NCBI RefSeq assembly: GCF_900142965.1
Contig: NZ_FRCQ01000014.1
Coordinates: forward strand, 104,634 to 168,633
Source: Rhizobacter sp. OV335
Lineage (GTDB): Bacteria; Pseudomonadota; Gammaproteobacteria; Burkholderiales; Burkholderiaceae_C
DNA length: 64,000 bases
Direction of reading: 5' to 3'
Shown: piece by piece, positions 24,020-33,213 of the stretch
How positions within the stretch are numbered: position 1 is the stretch's first letter
Layout: each line of letters begins with the position of its first letter
Position numbers and translations under genes: made by a program
Notes under the pieces: generated by a model
Told to the model about the DNA's origin: nothing
Database searches by the model: none
Seen by the model: only the letters and a program-made list of their open reading frames with translations

Positions 24020-26674
24020 TCAGTGCGCCGTCACCACGGCGATGCTGCAGTCGCGTCCCTGGACCTGCACGTTCGATGGAATCGGCCGGGCGCCGCTGTA
24101 CGCGAGCTGCATCCCGAGGTCGACCGCACTGCCTGCCGCCACCGTCGCGTTCCAGTCGACCGGCCGGACGGTGATGGTGCGCGCACTGGACGTCACCGCG
24201 CTGCTCCAGTAGTTGGTCACCGTGAAGTCGTTCGATTCGGTCCATGACAGCTGCCAGTTGCTCAAGGCCTGCGTGCCGGTGTTGGCCAGGCGGATCGCCA
24301 TCACCTGGCCCGTGCCCCAATCGTTGCCGATGTCCAGCGTGACCGCGCACGAGCCGGGCGGTGGCGTCGTCCCCTGTTGCGTGGTGGCCGACACCGTGGC
24401 ACTGGCGGCGCCCTCCCCGCCCGCGTTCGCGGCCGTCACCTGGTACCACCAGGTGGTGTTCGCCGCCAACCCGCTGTCGAGGTAGTTCGTCGCAGTCGGC
24501 GATGCGATGGCACTGAAGCTGCCCGCCGCCCCGCTGGCCGAGCGCTTCACCGAGTAGCTCGTCGCATTCGCCGCAGCGGTCCACGCGAGCGTCACCGACC
24601 CGGCCCCGCCGGTGGCCGTGAGACCCTGCGGCGCGGCCGGCGGGATGACCGGGCTGCCGCCACACGCCGGTGGCTCATGGCCGAACACCTTCACACCGTT
24701 CGAGTAGACCGGGATCGCCAGCGACTTGACCGTGCTGCCGGCTGCGAGCCCGGCATACGACGGGTCGTTCGCCGGGTTCCAGTACGCCGTGCCCGAGGGC
24801 GCCGCAAAGCGGAACTGGATCTCCTTGCGGTGCGCCGACTGGCCGCCCGGGTAGATGTCGGTGCCGGTGAAGTCCGCGACGGCGTAGTAGATGCTGCTCG
24901 TGCCGCAGCGGAACAGACCGCTCGCCGTGCCACCCTGCGAGTAGTTCGTGCTCAGCGTGATCGCCGAGGCCGGCACGCCGGCCGCGATCACCTCGCCCAG
25001 GTCGACGTAGTAGCGCAGCGAGAGCTTGTCGCCATGGCGCGCCGGCCAGCCCGAGCGGTTGTTCAACAGCGCCTTGATCTCGGTGTAGGTGCCGCCCGAG
25101 CTGTTGATGCCGGCCTCGACGAAGAACTCGTCCTCGGTGGCCACCTCGCGCGGCGGGAAGTTCGCGAGCGGCGCGCCGCCGGGTGCGAGCTCGTTCATCT
25201 TCGCCAGCACGCCGGTGAAGGCCGCGTTGTAGTCGGTCGCGACCTCGTTCGACACGTAGTTGCCGATGTCATCGCTGTACGAATCGTTCGCGCCCGGCCC
25301 GCCCACCATCGCGCCATACAGCAGGTGGCGGTGCTGCGCCGGCGTCGCCTGGCTGTCCAGCCACGAGCCGTGCGCGGTGCGGTGGTGCGGGTGCTGCGGC
25401 GGGTTGACGCCGAAGCCGATCAGGTAGCTGCCCTGGCGCGGGTTGTCGCCCAGCACGTAGTTGACCTGGCGCGTCGCGAAGTCGCGGTAGCGCTGCTGCT
25501 TCGCCGCATCGCCCACCACGTCGGCATAGGCGAGCGCGATGAAGGCCTCGTTCATCGCATAGCGCAGCGAGCCCCATTGGTCCAGCCAGGCCAGGCCGCC
25601 CGGCGTGTAGGTCACGCGCTGGCCGTCCGAGGTGCCGGTGGTCCAGTAGTCGAGGTTGCGCTCCAGCGCGTCCTTGTAGAGCGCCTTGCCGGTGCTTTCG
25701 GCCAGCATCAGGTAGACGCCGACGAGCTTGCTGTCCCAGCCCAGCGTCCACTTGTACGGCAGGTAGGCGGTCTGCCCTTCGGTGCCGAAGCTGCCCACGA
25801 ACGACTCGGCCTTCTGCAGGTAGGCCGCCTCGCCGGTGGCGCGGTACAGCCAGGCGGCGCCCCAGGCCAGCTCGTCGTAGTAGCCCGACCAGGAGTTGTA
25901 GTAGTTGGCCGCGTCGGTGACGCAATCGGAGTACTTCGCGCGCACCGTGTCGGCGAAGGTGTAGAGCTGCCGCGCATGCGTCAGCAGTTGCGCCGCATAG
26001 GCGGGATCGCTGGGCGAGAACAGCATCGAGGCGGCCGCCATGGCCGCCGCGGTCTCGGCCGCCACGTCCGATCCGCCGCAGCTGGCGGTGATCTTGTAGC
26101 TCGGCGCCGCGAGTGGGTAGACCTCGACCGGGCCCCACCAGCTGTGGTCGGTGCCGCCGTTGCCCACCTGCACCACCAGCTCGTTCGGCGCGGTGTGCGC
26201 GCGCATGAAGTAGTCGTTGACGAAGCGCAGGTTCGCGAGCAGCGCGTCGTACTGGCCGGCGGCCTGGTAGCCGGCCTTGAAGCGCAGCCCGCCCCAGGCG
26301 AGCTGGGTTGCGCTGAAGGCCATCGGGAAGCCGAACTTCACATGGTCGCCGGCGTCGTACCAGCCGCCGGTGAGGTCACGGCCGATGTCGCTTCCATCGG
26401 ACAGGCGCGAATCGCCGCGCCAGCTGGTGACGCGGTTCCAGGCCGGCAGCTTGCCGGACTGTTGTGCCTCGTAGAACAGCACCGATTTCTGCAGCGCCTC
26501 GGCGTAGTTGAAGCGTGGCGCGGCCAAGGGGGCGGCCATCGCGCGGGCGCGCGCGCTGTCGCGCGCCGCGGTGTCGTCGGGCGCGGGGCTGTCCCCGCCG
26601 CCACACGCACTCAATGCGGCGACGGTGCAGGCCAACGCCCCGCGCCGCAGGCGATGGATGAGGTTCTCGTTCAT
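24020..26674 (-). CDS. GH9 cellulase with CBM3c, FN3 and CBM2 domains
   Basis: This 884-residue secreted enzyme has a lipobox-like signal (LSAC, Cys24). The GH9 domain (about 55-500) shows GGWYDAGDHVKFG with Asp107 and Asp110 and the late signature DIGNYVSNEVATDYNA with Glu477 as the likely proton donor. Directly attached is a CBM3c-like module (about 512-670: DEFFVEAGINSSGGTYTEIK, LSLRYYVDLGEV). An FN3 domain (about 680-762) and a C-terminal CBM2 (about 775-884: [31 protein letters not shown]) follow. This is the architecture of processive endoglucanases such as actinobacterial Cel9A. It is the last gene of the GH48-LemA-GH9 operon, 15 bp after LemA. Confidence 0.95.
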   Translation of the reverse strand: MNENLIHRLRRGALACTVAALSACGGGDSPAPDDTAARDSARARAMAAPLAAPRFNYAEALQKSVLFYEAQQSGKLPAWNRVTSWRGDSRLSDGSDIGRDLTGGWYDAGDHVKFGFPMAFSATQLAWGGLRFKAGYQAAGQYDALLANLRFVNDYFMRAHTAPNELVVQVGNGGTDHSWWGPVEVYPLAAPSYKITASCGGSDVAAETAAAMAAASMLFSPSDPAYAAQLLTHARQLYTFADTVRAKYSDCVTDAANYYNSWSGYYDELAWGAAWLYRATGEAAYLQKAESFVGSFGTEGQTAYLPYKWTLGWDSKLVGVYLMLAESTGKALYKDALERNLDYWTTGTSDGQRVTYTPGGLAWLDQWGSLRYAMNEAFIALAYADVVGDAAKQQRYRDFATRQVNYVLGDNPRQGSYLIGFGVNPPQHPHHRTAHGSWLDSQATPAQHRHLLYGAMVGGPGANDSYSDDIGNYVSNEVATDYNAAFTGVLAKMNELAPGGAPLANFPPREVATEDEFFVEAGINSSGGTYTEIKALLNNRSGWPARHGDKLSLRYYVDLGEVIAAGVPASAITLSTNYSQGGTASGLFRCGTSSIYYAVADFTGTDIYPGGQSAHRKEIQFRFAAPSGTAYWNPANDPSYAGLAAGSTVKSLAIPVYSNGVKVFGHEPPACGGSPVIPPAAPQGLTATGGAGSVTLAWTAAANATSYSVKRSASGAAGSFSAIASPTATNYLDSGLAANTTWWYQVTAANAGGEGAASATVSATTQQGTTPPPGSCAVTLDIGNDWGTGQVMAIRLANTGTQALSNWQLSWTESNDFTVTNYWSSAVTSSARTITVRPVDWNATVAAGSAVDLGMQLAYSGARPIPSNVQVQGRDCSIAVVTAH

Positions 26675-26689
26675 GGTGATCTCCCTGGA

Positions 26690-27256
26690 TCAGAGGTTTG
26701 TGGGCACGGAGGCGTAGCCGGCCAGGCGGGCGGCGATCGCATCCGGGAACGACTGGGTCAGCGCGTTGTAGCTGCCGGCGAAGCGGCTGTAGCGCGCGCG
26801 GGCCTCGGCCAGCTGCGCTTCCGACTGCAGCAGCTGCCGGTGCAGGCCTTGCAGTGCGGCGTCATCGCGCAGCGTGGGTTGCCGCTGCGCCGCGGCCACG
26901 AGCCGGAACAGCATGCCGGTCAGCTCGCCCTGGTTGCGCTTGAAGGCATCGAGCGCGCGCGGGTCGTCGAGCAGGCCCGGCGTGCCGGGCAGCGCCGCCG
27001 CACGCGCCAGCGCGCCGCGCGCGGCCTCGACCAGCTGCGGATCGACACCGGGCACCGCGCCGGCCGCCTGCAAGGCCGGCACGGCGAGCCGGTTGCGCTC
27101 GGCATAGACCTGCGCGACCTGGCGCCACTCGGCCGTGCTGGCCGTGCGCGCCTCACCGAGCCGGATCACCATGCGCGAGCCCCAGGCCGCAGCGCCGGCC
27201 GCCAGCACCAGCCCGAGGGCCAGTGAAGCGAGTCGCGCGTCATGTGGGTGGTTCAT
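26690..27256 (-). CDS. LemA family protein
   Basis: This 188-residue protein has one N-terminal membrane helix (ASLALGLVLAAGAAAWG) and then a long helical domain with AQVYAERNRLAVPALQAAG, QGLHRQLLQSEAQLAEARARY and the hallmark ending SRFAGSYNALTQSFPDAIAARLAGY, which matches the LemA signature 'R..YN..v..yN......FP'. Its partner families (TPM/YgcG) are absent. It lies between the GH48 and GH9 cellulase genes with 15-bp gaps on each side, so it is co-transcribed with them. A role in secretion or envelope anchoring of the cellulases is possible but unsupported by known work. Confidence 0.85.
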   Translation of the reverse strand: MNHPHDARLASLALGLVLAAGAAAWGSRMVIRLGEARTASTAEWRQVAQVYAERNRLAVPALQAAGAVPGVDPQLVEAARGALARAAALPGTPGLLDDPRALDAFKRNQGELTGMLFRLVAAAQRQPTLRDDAALQGLHRQLLQSEAQLAEARARYSRFAGSYNALTQSFPDAIAARLAGYASVPTNL

Positions 27257-27271
27257 CGCATCCCCCTGTCG

Positions 27272-29986
27272 TCACTTGATGGTGACCGTGCAGCTGTGCC
27301 CTGCCAGCGCCAGCCCGGTGGGCACGGGCTTGGCGCCGCTGTAGCCGATCTGCATGCCGAACTCGACGCTGCCGCTGGGCGACAGCGTGCCGTTCCAGCC
27401 GGCCGGGGTGGCCACCACGCCGCGGCCGTTCTTCGTCACCGTGGCGCTCCACGAATTGGACAGCGTGAAGTCGTTCGATTCGGTCCAGCTCAGCGACCAG
27501 CCGGTGATCGGCGCCGTGCCCGTGTTGCCCAGCTTGATCGCAGGCACCTGGCCGGCCCCCCAGTCGTTGCTCGTGTCGAAGCTGATCGTGCAGTCGGCCA
27601 CCACCACGTCGTTGTCGACCTCGGTGGCGGCGAGGCTGGCGCCGGTGTGGCCGGCAGCCGCCAGGGTGAAGCTCGCGCTGCCGTTGGCCTGGTCGGCATC
27701 CTCGGCGGCGGCGATCACCAGGTTCTGCGGCACGTTGTAGTTGGCCGGCGTGAAGCTCAGCGTGGTGGTGGCCGTGCCCAGGTCGGCGTCGCCGCCGGCG
27801 GCCTTGCTCACCGTCACCGTGACCGTCCCCGCCGGCGCCTGCGACAGGCTGACGCCGACGCTCGCGCTGGCGCCCTCGGCCACGCTCAGCGTGCCCGCGC
27901 TCAGCACGATGGCCGGCGTGCCGCCGCTGCCGTCGCCGTCGATGTTCGCGTAGTCGTTGAAGGCCATCGCGATGTCGGCCTGCGCCCAGAAGCGGTGGTA
28001 GACCCAGTCGGGCGAGGCACCGCCGGCCAGGTAGGCCTGCAGCTTCGGCCACTGCGGATCCTGCTGGTACTTCGGCCGCAGGCTCAGGAAGGTCGCGTTC
28101 GAATCGATGGTCGCGCCCTGCGCGTTGGTGCCGGTCCAGCCCGAGGGCACGTAGACACCCGAGCCGGTCGCGGGGTCGTAGGCGTCGTCGAAGCGCAGGT
28201 AGTCGGTGCGCTTCTCGGCGATGGCGATGCCCTTGCTGTCCTGGTAGCGGGTCCAGGCGCGGTCCAGCAGTTCCTTCGCGAGGGTCCTGGCGGCCGCGTT
28301 GCCGGATTTCGCGGCGTAGTGGATCAGCGTGCGCGCGAAGGCGGCGGTGGTGCCGATGTCGGTCGTGCGATCGGCCACCGTGACGCGCAGGTTCGCGTTC
28401 GCGCCCGGCGCGGCGGGGTTCCAGGTGTCGGGCTGGCCGCTCCACTTCAGCGTGCTCGGGATGGCGTAGCTGCCGTCGGCGTTCAACACCGTCTGGGCCG
28501 AGGCCCAGGCCACCCACTTGTCGAGCAGCGCCTTCGCCTTCGCGTCGCCGCTCGCGCGGTAGTACTCGGCCACCCGCTGCATCGACCACACCTGCATGCC
28601 GAACCACTCGTTCGAACCCGGGTCGTGGTAGACCGGGTTCTCGTCGTAGGCCATGCCATAGAAGGTGGCCGTGCCGGCAGGCGGTGCGCCATAGTTGCCC
28701 TCCCAGCTGTTGGTGGCGCCGCCGGCGATCGCGCCGTCGGCCGACTGCAGCCAGCGGTAGAACTCGAGCTGGCGCGCGAGGCTCCTGGCCCAGTCGCCGG
28801 CCGCCGTCGGCGAGCCCGGCTTGAAGTCGGCCTGCGTCGACAGCGCCCAGGCCGCGAGCGGGTTCTGGTAGCCGAAGTGGTTGTGGCTGGAGCCGATGCG
28901 CCAGGCCCAGCCGGCGCTCGTGTCGGTCGCGCCGCCCCAGGCGTAGTACCAGCTCATCAGGTAGGTCTGGTTGTCGCGAAAGCCGTTCGCGTCCGGCAGG
29001 CCGGTGCCGGGCGCGCAGGCCTGCGCGCCGACGCAGTTGCCGATCTTCTTGAAGTACTTGTCGAACATCGCGTAGCGCAGGTAGTCGCCCATGCGGGCCG
29101 CCTTCTTGACGAGGTCGGCCACGTCCGCGCCCTTGCCCTGCGCCTTCGCCCACACCGAGGCCCAGTAGACGGCCTGGATCGCGCGCGCATCCGCATCCGG
29201 CGCATTGGTGTAGCGCCACTGCTTCGCGTAGCTCTGGTCGCCGATGAACAGGCTCAGGAAGCCCTGCGTGCCGCCGCTGCGGCCCCAGCGAAAGGTCTCG
29301 CACGACGGATGGGGAATCGTCTCCCACACCGATTCCTGCGGGCCGCGCTGGAAAGTGTTGATGTAGGCCGGCTTGGTGGTGCCGTCGCCGCAGCGGCCGT
29401 AGCCGTACCAGTTGTCGACGTCGGTCAGCCAGTGCATGCCGTAGATGTCGCGCGTGCCGTAGGCCGTCGCCAGCTCGGTGGCGATCGGGTCCTGCCCCGC
29501 CGTCACCGAGTTGTCCAGCGGCGCGGGGTAGTTCTTCGGCAGCGCGAACTCGCCGGCGTAGGTGGCCGGTTTGGCGGGGTTGTAGAAGCTGTTGGTGGGC
29601 TGGTCGGCGGTGGGGTTGTAGAAGCTGTTGGTGGGCTGGTCGGCGGTGGGCGGGATGATGGTCCTCTCCATCGTCGCCCAGGCGGCCTTCAACGGTGCCC
29701 AGTCGCCGGTGACGCGGCCGTACTGCGCCTCCATCCAGAGCCAGAAGCTGTAGGCCTCGGAGGTGGTCTCATGGCCGTAGTCCGGCGCCTCGACCATCAG
29801 CGTCTCGATCGAGTGGTACGGCACGCCGTCGCTGCTGAAGTAGCCGTTCGCCGGATCCTTGATCTTGTTGTACTGCGTCAGGAAGCGCTGCGTGTACTCG
29901 GCGTCAGCGGCGCGCGCCGGTGCGGCGAGCGACAGGGCGAGCACGGCCGCGGCAACGGCCGAAAGCATGTGGAATCGGGTCTTCAT
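27272..29986 (-). CDS. GH48 cellulase with Calx-beta-like and CBM2 domains
   Basis: This 904-residue exported enzyme has a Sec signal (about residues 1-26). The GH48 catalytic domain (about 27-660) includes [20 protein letters not shown] with the likely catalytic Glu73, the [12 protein letters not shown] region and the [16 protein letters not shown] region. A Calx-beta-like domain (about 665-775: [19 protein letters not shown]) and a C-terminal CBM2 (about 795-904) follow. GH48 enzymes are processive, reducing-end cellobiohydrolases. A 12-residue segment [12 protein letters not shown] occurs twice in tandem (about 114-137). It is the first gene of the operon, with AGGAG before the ATG and a LacI-type palindrome just upstream. 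Confidence 0.95.
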   Translation of the reverse strand: MKTRFHMLSAVAAAVLALSLAAPARAADAEYTQRFLTQYNKIKDPANGYFSSDGVPYHSIETLMVEAPDYGHETTSEAYSFWLWMEAQYGRVTGDWAPLKAAWATMERTIIPPTADQPTNSFYNPTADQPTNSFYNPAKPATYAGEFALPKNYPAPLDNSVTAGQDPIATELATAYGTRDIYGMHWLTDVDNWYGYGRCGDGTTKPAYINTFQRGPQESVWETIPHPSCETFRWGRSGGTQGFLSLFIGDQSYAKQWRYTNAPDADARAIQAVYWASVWAKAQGKGADVADLVKKAARMGDYLRYAMFDKYFKKIGNCVGAQACAPGTGLPDANGFRDNQTYLMSWYYAWGGATDTSAGWAWRIGSSHNHFGYQNPLAAWALSTQADFKPGSPTAAGDWARSLARQLEFYRWLQSADGAIAGGATNSWEGNYGAPPAGTATFYGMAYDENPVYHDPGSNEWFGMQVWSMQRVAEYYRASGDAKAKALLDKWVAWASAQTVLNADGSYAIPSTLKWSGQPDTWNPAAPGANANLRVTVADRTTDIGTTAAFARTLIHYAAKSGNAAARTLAKELLDRAWTRYQDSKGIAIAEKRTDYLRFDDAYDPATGSGVYVPSGWTGTNAQGATIDSNATFLSLRPKYQQDPQWPKLQAYLAGGASPDWVYHRFWAQADIAMAFNDYANIDGDGSGGTPAIVLSAGTLSVAEGASASVGVSLSQAPAGTVTVTVSKAAGGDADLGTATTTLSFTPANYNVPQNLVIAAAEDADQANGSASFTLAAAGHTGASLAATEVDNDVVVADCTISFDTSNDWGAGQVPAIKLGNTGTAPITGWSLSWTESNDFTLSNSWSATVTKNGRGVVATPAGWNGTLSPSGSVEFGMQIGYSGAKPVPTGLALAGHSCTVTIK
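29576..29647 (-). repeat. exact 36-bp tandem duplication inside the GH48 gene
   Basis: The 36 bases at 29576-29611 are repeated without change at 29612-29647. In the protein this doubles [12 protein letters not shown] within the catalytic domain. Exact identity implies a recent slippage event or an assembly artefact. Confidence 0.95.
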
Positions 29987-30002
29987 CGAAATGTCTCCTG
30001 TT

Positions 30003-30018
30003 GTGAAAACGTTTTCAC
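30003..30018. promoter_or_regulatory. LacI-type operator at the GH48 leader
   Basis: GTGAAAACGTTTTCAC is a perfect 16-bp palindrome with the central CG typical of LacI/GalR operators. It lies 16 bp before the GH48 ATG, just upstream of its ribosome site, where a bound repressor could block transcription. Confidence 0.65.
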
Positions 30019-30257
30019 TGCAATGAAACTGCGATCAAGCGCACAGCGCCACCGCGGCGCCAGGGCGCAGCGGTGGGTACAACGATTCGCGGAGTGTTCG
30101 AGCGCGGTCAGGACGGGCTGGGGATGCCCGTGCGCTCAGGGGTGGCCAATGGCCTGCGGGAGGACTGCAACTGCATCATTCCGTGTCTCCTTTCCCTCGG
30201 CGCGGCGGTCTTGCGACGGCGCGCCGTCATGTTCTGGACGGTTTGTCTACAACTGCG

Positions 30258-30275
30258 GTTGAAATCGATTTCAAC
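30258..30275. promoter_or_regulatory. second LacI-type palindrome in the cellulase/importer spacer
   Basis: GTTGAAATCGATTTCAAC is a perfect 18-bp palindrome with a central CG. It lies about 240 bp from the first site, a distance that would allow DNA looping, and could act on either divergent gene. Confidence 0.55.
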
Positions 30276-30452
30276 GCAACCAGTGTGCCGCCGGTCGCGC
30301 GCTCGCGGCATCCGGGTTAGCCCCATCAGATGCAACGCGTCGTGTCGCCGCTCCGCGGCGGGGGCAGATATGCAAGCGCGAAATGCGCAGTTCACAGCGC
30401 CGGCCCGCGCTCCTAAGGTCTCGCACCAATCGCTGCTTCTCTGGTGGACACC

Positions 30453-31547
30453 ATGAACCCGACACTCCGGCATCGCCTCGCCGCCCTGCTCGTGACGCTC
30501 ACCGCGGCCACGCTCTCGTTCGCGCAAACGCCCACGACGGCCACGACGATCCGCATCGGTGTCGCGACCGGCGGGGTCGGCACGCCGCCGCGCACCGGCA
30601 GCTCCACCGTCGGGCTCGTCAATTCACAAGGCCTGCTCGAGCAGGAGTTCGCGAAGGACGGCATCCAGGTCGAGTGGATCTTCTTCAAGGGCGCCGGCCC
30701 GGCCGTCAACGAGGCCCTCGTCAACAGGCAGCTCGACTTCGCATGGCAGGGCGACCTGCCGTCGATCGTGCACCGCGCCGGCGGCGTCAAGACACGCATC
30801 ATCGTCGGCAGCGGCGTTCGCAACGGCCTCTACCTCGGCGTGCCGCCCGACTCCACCATCACGAAGCTCGAAGACCTGAAGGGCAAGCGCGTCGCCGTCT
30901 TCAAGGGCACCAACCTGCACCTGGCCGCGGTGCGCGCGCTGGCGGCCAAGGGCATCAAGGAGAGCGACCTCAAGCTGATCAACCTCGACACCGCCGCCGC
31001 CCAGGCCGCCCTCACCACCAAGGACATCGACGCGGCCTTCGGCTACGTCGAGCTGTTCGTGCTGCGCGACAAGGGAACGGCCAAGGTCGTCTGGTCGGCC
31101 GCACAGGACTCGTTCCGCTACACGCGCCAGACGGTGCTGCTGGTCAGCGACGAGTTCGCGACCAGGCAGCCGCAGATCGTGCAGCGCGTGGTCGACACGG
31201 TGGTGAAAACCGCGCGCCTCTATTCCGATGAAGCGCAGCGCGGTGAGCTGTTCACGCAATGGGGCAAGGCCGAGTACCCGGAAAAGTTCTGGCGCGAGGA
31301 CTTCACCGGCCAGCCGCTGCGGGTGCGCCTGTCGCCACTGCTCGACCCCTTCCTCGTCGCCCGCTACAAGGACGCGACCGACGAGGCCTTCAGGCTGAAG
31401 CTGATCCGCAGCAAGCCCGAGATCGACACCTGGTTCGACCGGCGCTTCCTGAACGCCGCGCTGAAATCGCAGAAGCTCGAAGGCTGGTGGCCCGAGTACG
31501 CGGCCGATGGCCAGCTGGTCGGCAGCAGCCTGGCGGCGACACGATGA
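30453..31547 (+). CDS. ABC transporter binding protein, sulfonate/SsuA type
   Basis: This 364-residue periplasmic protein has a Sec signal (LAALLVTLTAATLSFAQ) and the NMT1/SsuA/TauA fold: VEWIFFKGAGPAVNEALVNR, LDFAWQGDLPSIVHRAG and LKGKRVAVFKGTNLHLAAVR are typical. It should capture an aliphatic sulfonate or a similar sulfur compound. The ATG at 30453 is nine bases after an in-frame GTG and gives a normal signal peptide. The stop overlaps the start of the first permease. The following monooxygenase and TauD genes support a sulfonate substrate. Confidence 0.88.
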   Translation: MNPTLRHRLAALLVTLTAATLSFAQTPTTATTIRIGVATGGVGTPPRTGSSTVGLVNSQGLLEQEFAKDGIQVEWIFFKGAGPAVNEALVNRQLDFAWQGDLPSIVHRAGGVKTRIIVGSGVRNGLYLGVPPDSTITKLEDLKGKRVAVFKGTNLHLAAVRALAAKGIKESDLKLINLDTAAAQAALTTKDIDAAFGYVELFVLRDKGTAKVVWSAAQDSFRYTRQTVLLVSDEFATRQPQIVQRVVDTVVKTARLYSDEAQRGELFTQWGKAEYPEKFWREDFTGQPLRVRLSPLLDPFLVARYKDATDEAFRLKLIRSKPEIDTWFDRRFLNAALKSQKLEGWWPEYAADGQLVGSSLAATR

Positions 31548-32389
31548 GCAGCGACCTGATGATCCCCATTGCGACGGTACCCGGGGAGTCTGCCGTGCCG
31601 CGGCCGGCACGCGCTTTTCCCTGGCCGAAGGGACCGCTGCGCGACTGGCTGCTGGCTTGGCCGCTGCCGCTCGTGTTGCTGGCCGCGTGGGCACTGGCGG
31701 CGCACTTCGAGTGGGTGGCGCCGCAGGTGCTGCCGGCGCCCGAGGCGGTGCTGGTCACCCTCAAGGAATCGCTGCTCAGCGGCGAGCTGTGGGCCAACCT
31801 GCAGATCAGCCTGCTGCGCGTGCTGGCCGGCTTCGCCATCGGCCTGGCCGGCGGGCTGGCGCTCGGCGTCGCGATGGGCCTGTCGCCGACGGTCAAGGAC
31901 TACGTCTACCCGAGCTTCAACGTCTTCGCGCAAGTGCCGGTGCTGGGCTGGCTGCCGCTGCTGATGCTGCTGGTCGGCATCGACGAGGCGCTGAAGGTCA
32001 TCCTGATCAGCAAGGCCGCGCTGGTGCCGATCGCCCTCAACACCTGCAAGGGCATCCACGGCGTGCCGACGCGCCACATCGAGGTCGCGCGGGTGCTGAA
32101 GTTCACGCGCTGGCAGATGCTGTCGAGGGTGGTGTTCCCGGCCGCGCTCGCGCCGATCTGGAACGGCGTGCGCTACGGGCTGACGCATGCGTGGCTCGCG
32201 CTCGTCGTCGTGGAACTGCTCGCGTCGAGCGAGGGGCTGGGCTTCATGATCGTCTACGGCCGCCAGCTGTTCCAGCTCGACGTGGTGCTGGCCGCAGTGG
32301 CGGTGGTCGGCGCGGTCGGCTATGCGCTCGACAAGCTGCTCGCGCTGGTCGAGCGCCGGCTGCTCGCCTGGCGTCGGGAGGCCTTCTGA
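31544..32389 (+). CDS. ABC transporter permease, SsuC/TauC type, first
   Basis: This 281-residue membrane protein has about six helices and the EAA-type loop IEVARVLKFTRWQMLSRVVF. QISLLRVLAGFAIGLAGGLA at the start of the transport domain is typical of SsuC/TauC permeases. It overlaps the binding protein by four bases and shares one base with the next permease (TGATG). Because a second, different SsuC-like permease follows, the channel is probably a heterodimer. Confidence 0.88.
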   Translation: MSSDLMIPIATVPGESAVPRPARAFPWPKGPLRDWLLAWPLPLVLLAAWALAAHFEWVAPQVLPAPEAVLVTLKESLLSGELWANLQISLLRVLAGFAIGLAGGLALGVAMGLSPTVKDYVYPSFNVFAQVPVLGWLPLLMLLVGIDEALKVILISKAALVPIALNTCKGIHGVPTRHIEVARVLKFTRWQMLSRVVFPAALAPIWNGVRYGLTHAWLALVVVELLASSEGLGFMIVYGRQLFQLDVVLAAVAVVGAVGYALDKLLALVERRLLAWRREAF

Positions 32390-33180
32390 TGTCGGCCGCA
32401 AGAATTCCCCAGCGCGTTCCCAAACCCCTGCGCGGCTTCGTGCTGCCCGCCCTGCTGCTGCTCGCGTGGTGGGCCGCGGTGCGCTTCGGCTGGTCGACCT
32501 CGCCGCTGCTGGTGTCGCCCGGCAAGGTGTGGCAGACCGCCGTCGAGCAGGTCACGTCCGGCCAGGTGTTCTCGGCGCTGGCGGCCAGCCTGCGGCGCGA
32601 CCTGATCGGCTTCGCGATCGGCGCGTTCGGCGGCCTCGCGTTCGGTGCGGCGCTCGGTGCCTCGCGGCTGTTCGAGAAGCTGGCCGGCCCGAGCTTCCAC
32701 ACGCTGAAGCAGATCTCGCTGTTCGCGTGGATCCCGTTGCTGTCGGTGTGGTTCGGGCTGGGCGACGCCGCCAAGGTGGCCTTCCTGTCGCTGGCGGCCT
32801 TCTTCCCGGTGGTGCTGAACACCTTCGAGGGCATCCGCAGCGTGCCGGCCGACCTGCTGGAAGTGGCCCGCACGCTGAGGTTCACCCGGCTGCAGACCTG
32901 GGCGCGCGTGATCTTGCCGGCGGCCTCGCCGTCGATCTTCGCGGGCATCCACCTGGGGCTGATCTACGCGTGGCTGGCCACGCTCGGCGCCGAGTACCTG
33001 CTGATCTCCGGCGAAGGCATCGGCAACACGATGATCGACGGCCGCGAGCACTTCCTGATGGACCTGGTGCTGTTCGGCGTGATCGTGGTCGGCCTGGTCG
33101 GCTTCACGCTCAACTGGATCGCCGGCCGCATCGAGGCCCGCGCGCTCGCCTGGCGCGGCCGCTCGGTCGCGCAGTTCTGA
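32389..33180 (+). CDS. ABC transporter permease, SsuC/TauC type, second
   Basis: This 263-residue permease is related to the preceding one. It shows SLRRDLIGFAIGAFGGLAFG near residue 69 and the EAA-type loop LEVARTLRFTRLQTWARVIL. The hydrophobic layout gives about six membrane helices. Most sulfonate importers use one permease gene as a homodimer, so two adjacent paralogues are noteworthy. Its stop is 33 bp before the ATPase gene. Confidence 0.88.
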   Translation: MSAARIPQRVPKPLRGFVLPALLLLAWWAAVRFGWSTSPLLVSPGKVWQTAVEQVTSGQVFSALAASLRRDLIGFAIGAFGGLAFGAALGASRLFEKLAGPSFHTLKQISLFAWIPLLSVWFGLGDAAKVAFLSLAAFFPVVLNTFEGIRSVPADLLEVARTLRFTRLQTWARVILPAASPSIFAGIHLGLIYAWLATLGAEYLLISGEGIGNTMIDGREHFLMDLVLFGVIVVGLVGFTLNWIAGRIEARALAWRGRSVAQF

Positions 33181-33213
33181 AATCCCGCTGAACACCCCAC
33201 GAGGACACCCACC

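Larger units (their letters stand above)
29987..30452. other. 466-bp divergent intergenic region with control sites
   Basis: This spacer separates the leftward cellulase operon from the rightward sulfonate-type importer. It holds two perfect LacI-type palindromes (30003-30018 and 30258-30275) and a ribosome site for the GH48 gene. Open frames inside it (for example near 30073-30456) are Cys/Arg-rich and look non-coding. No RNA gene was recognised. Confidence 0.6.

Noticed and set aside
27242..30262. A 1006-codon open frame antisense to the GH48 gene
   Set aside because: It is Arg/Gly/Val-rich, has no domain and mirrors the third-position GC of the real gene; it is a composition artefact.
29987..30452. 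Riboswitch or RNA gene in the 466-bp spacer
   Set aside because: No conserved riboswitch core or tRNA-like fold was recognised by eye; only operator palindromes are supported.
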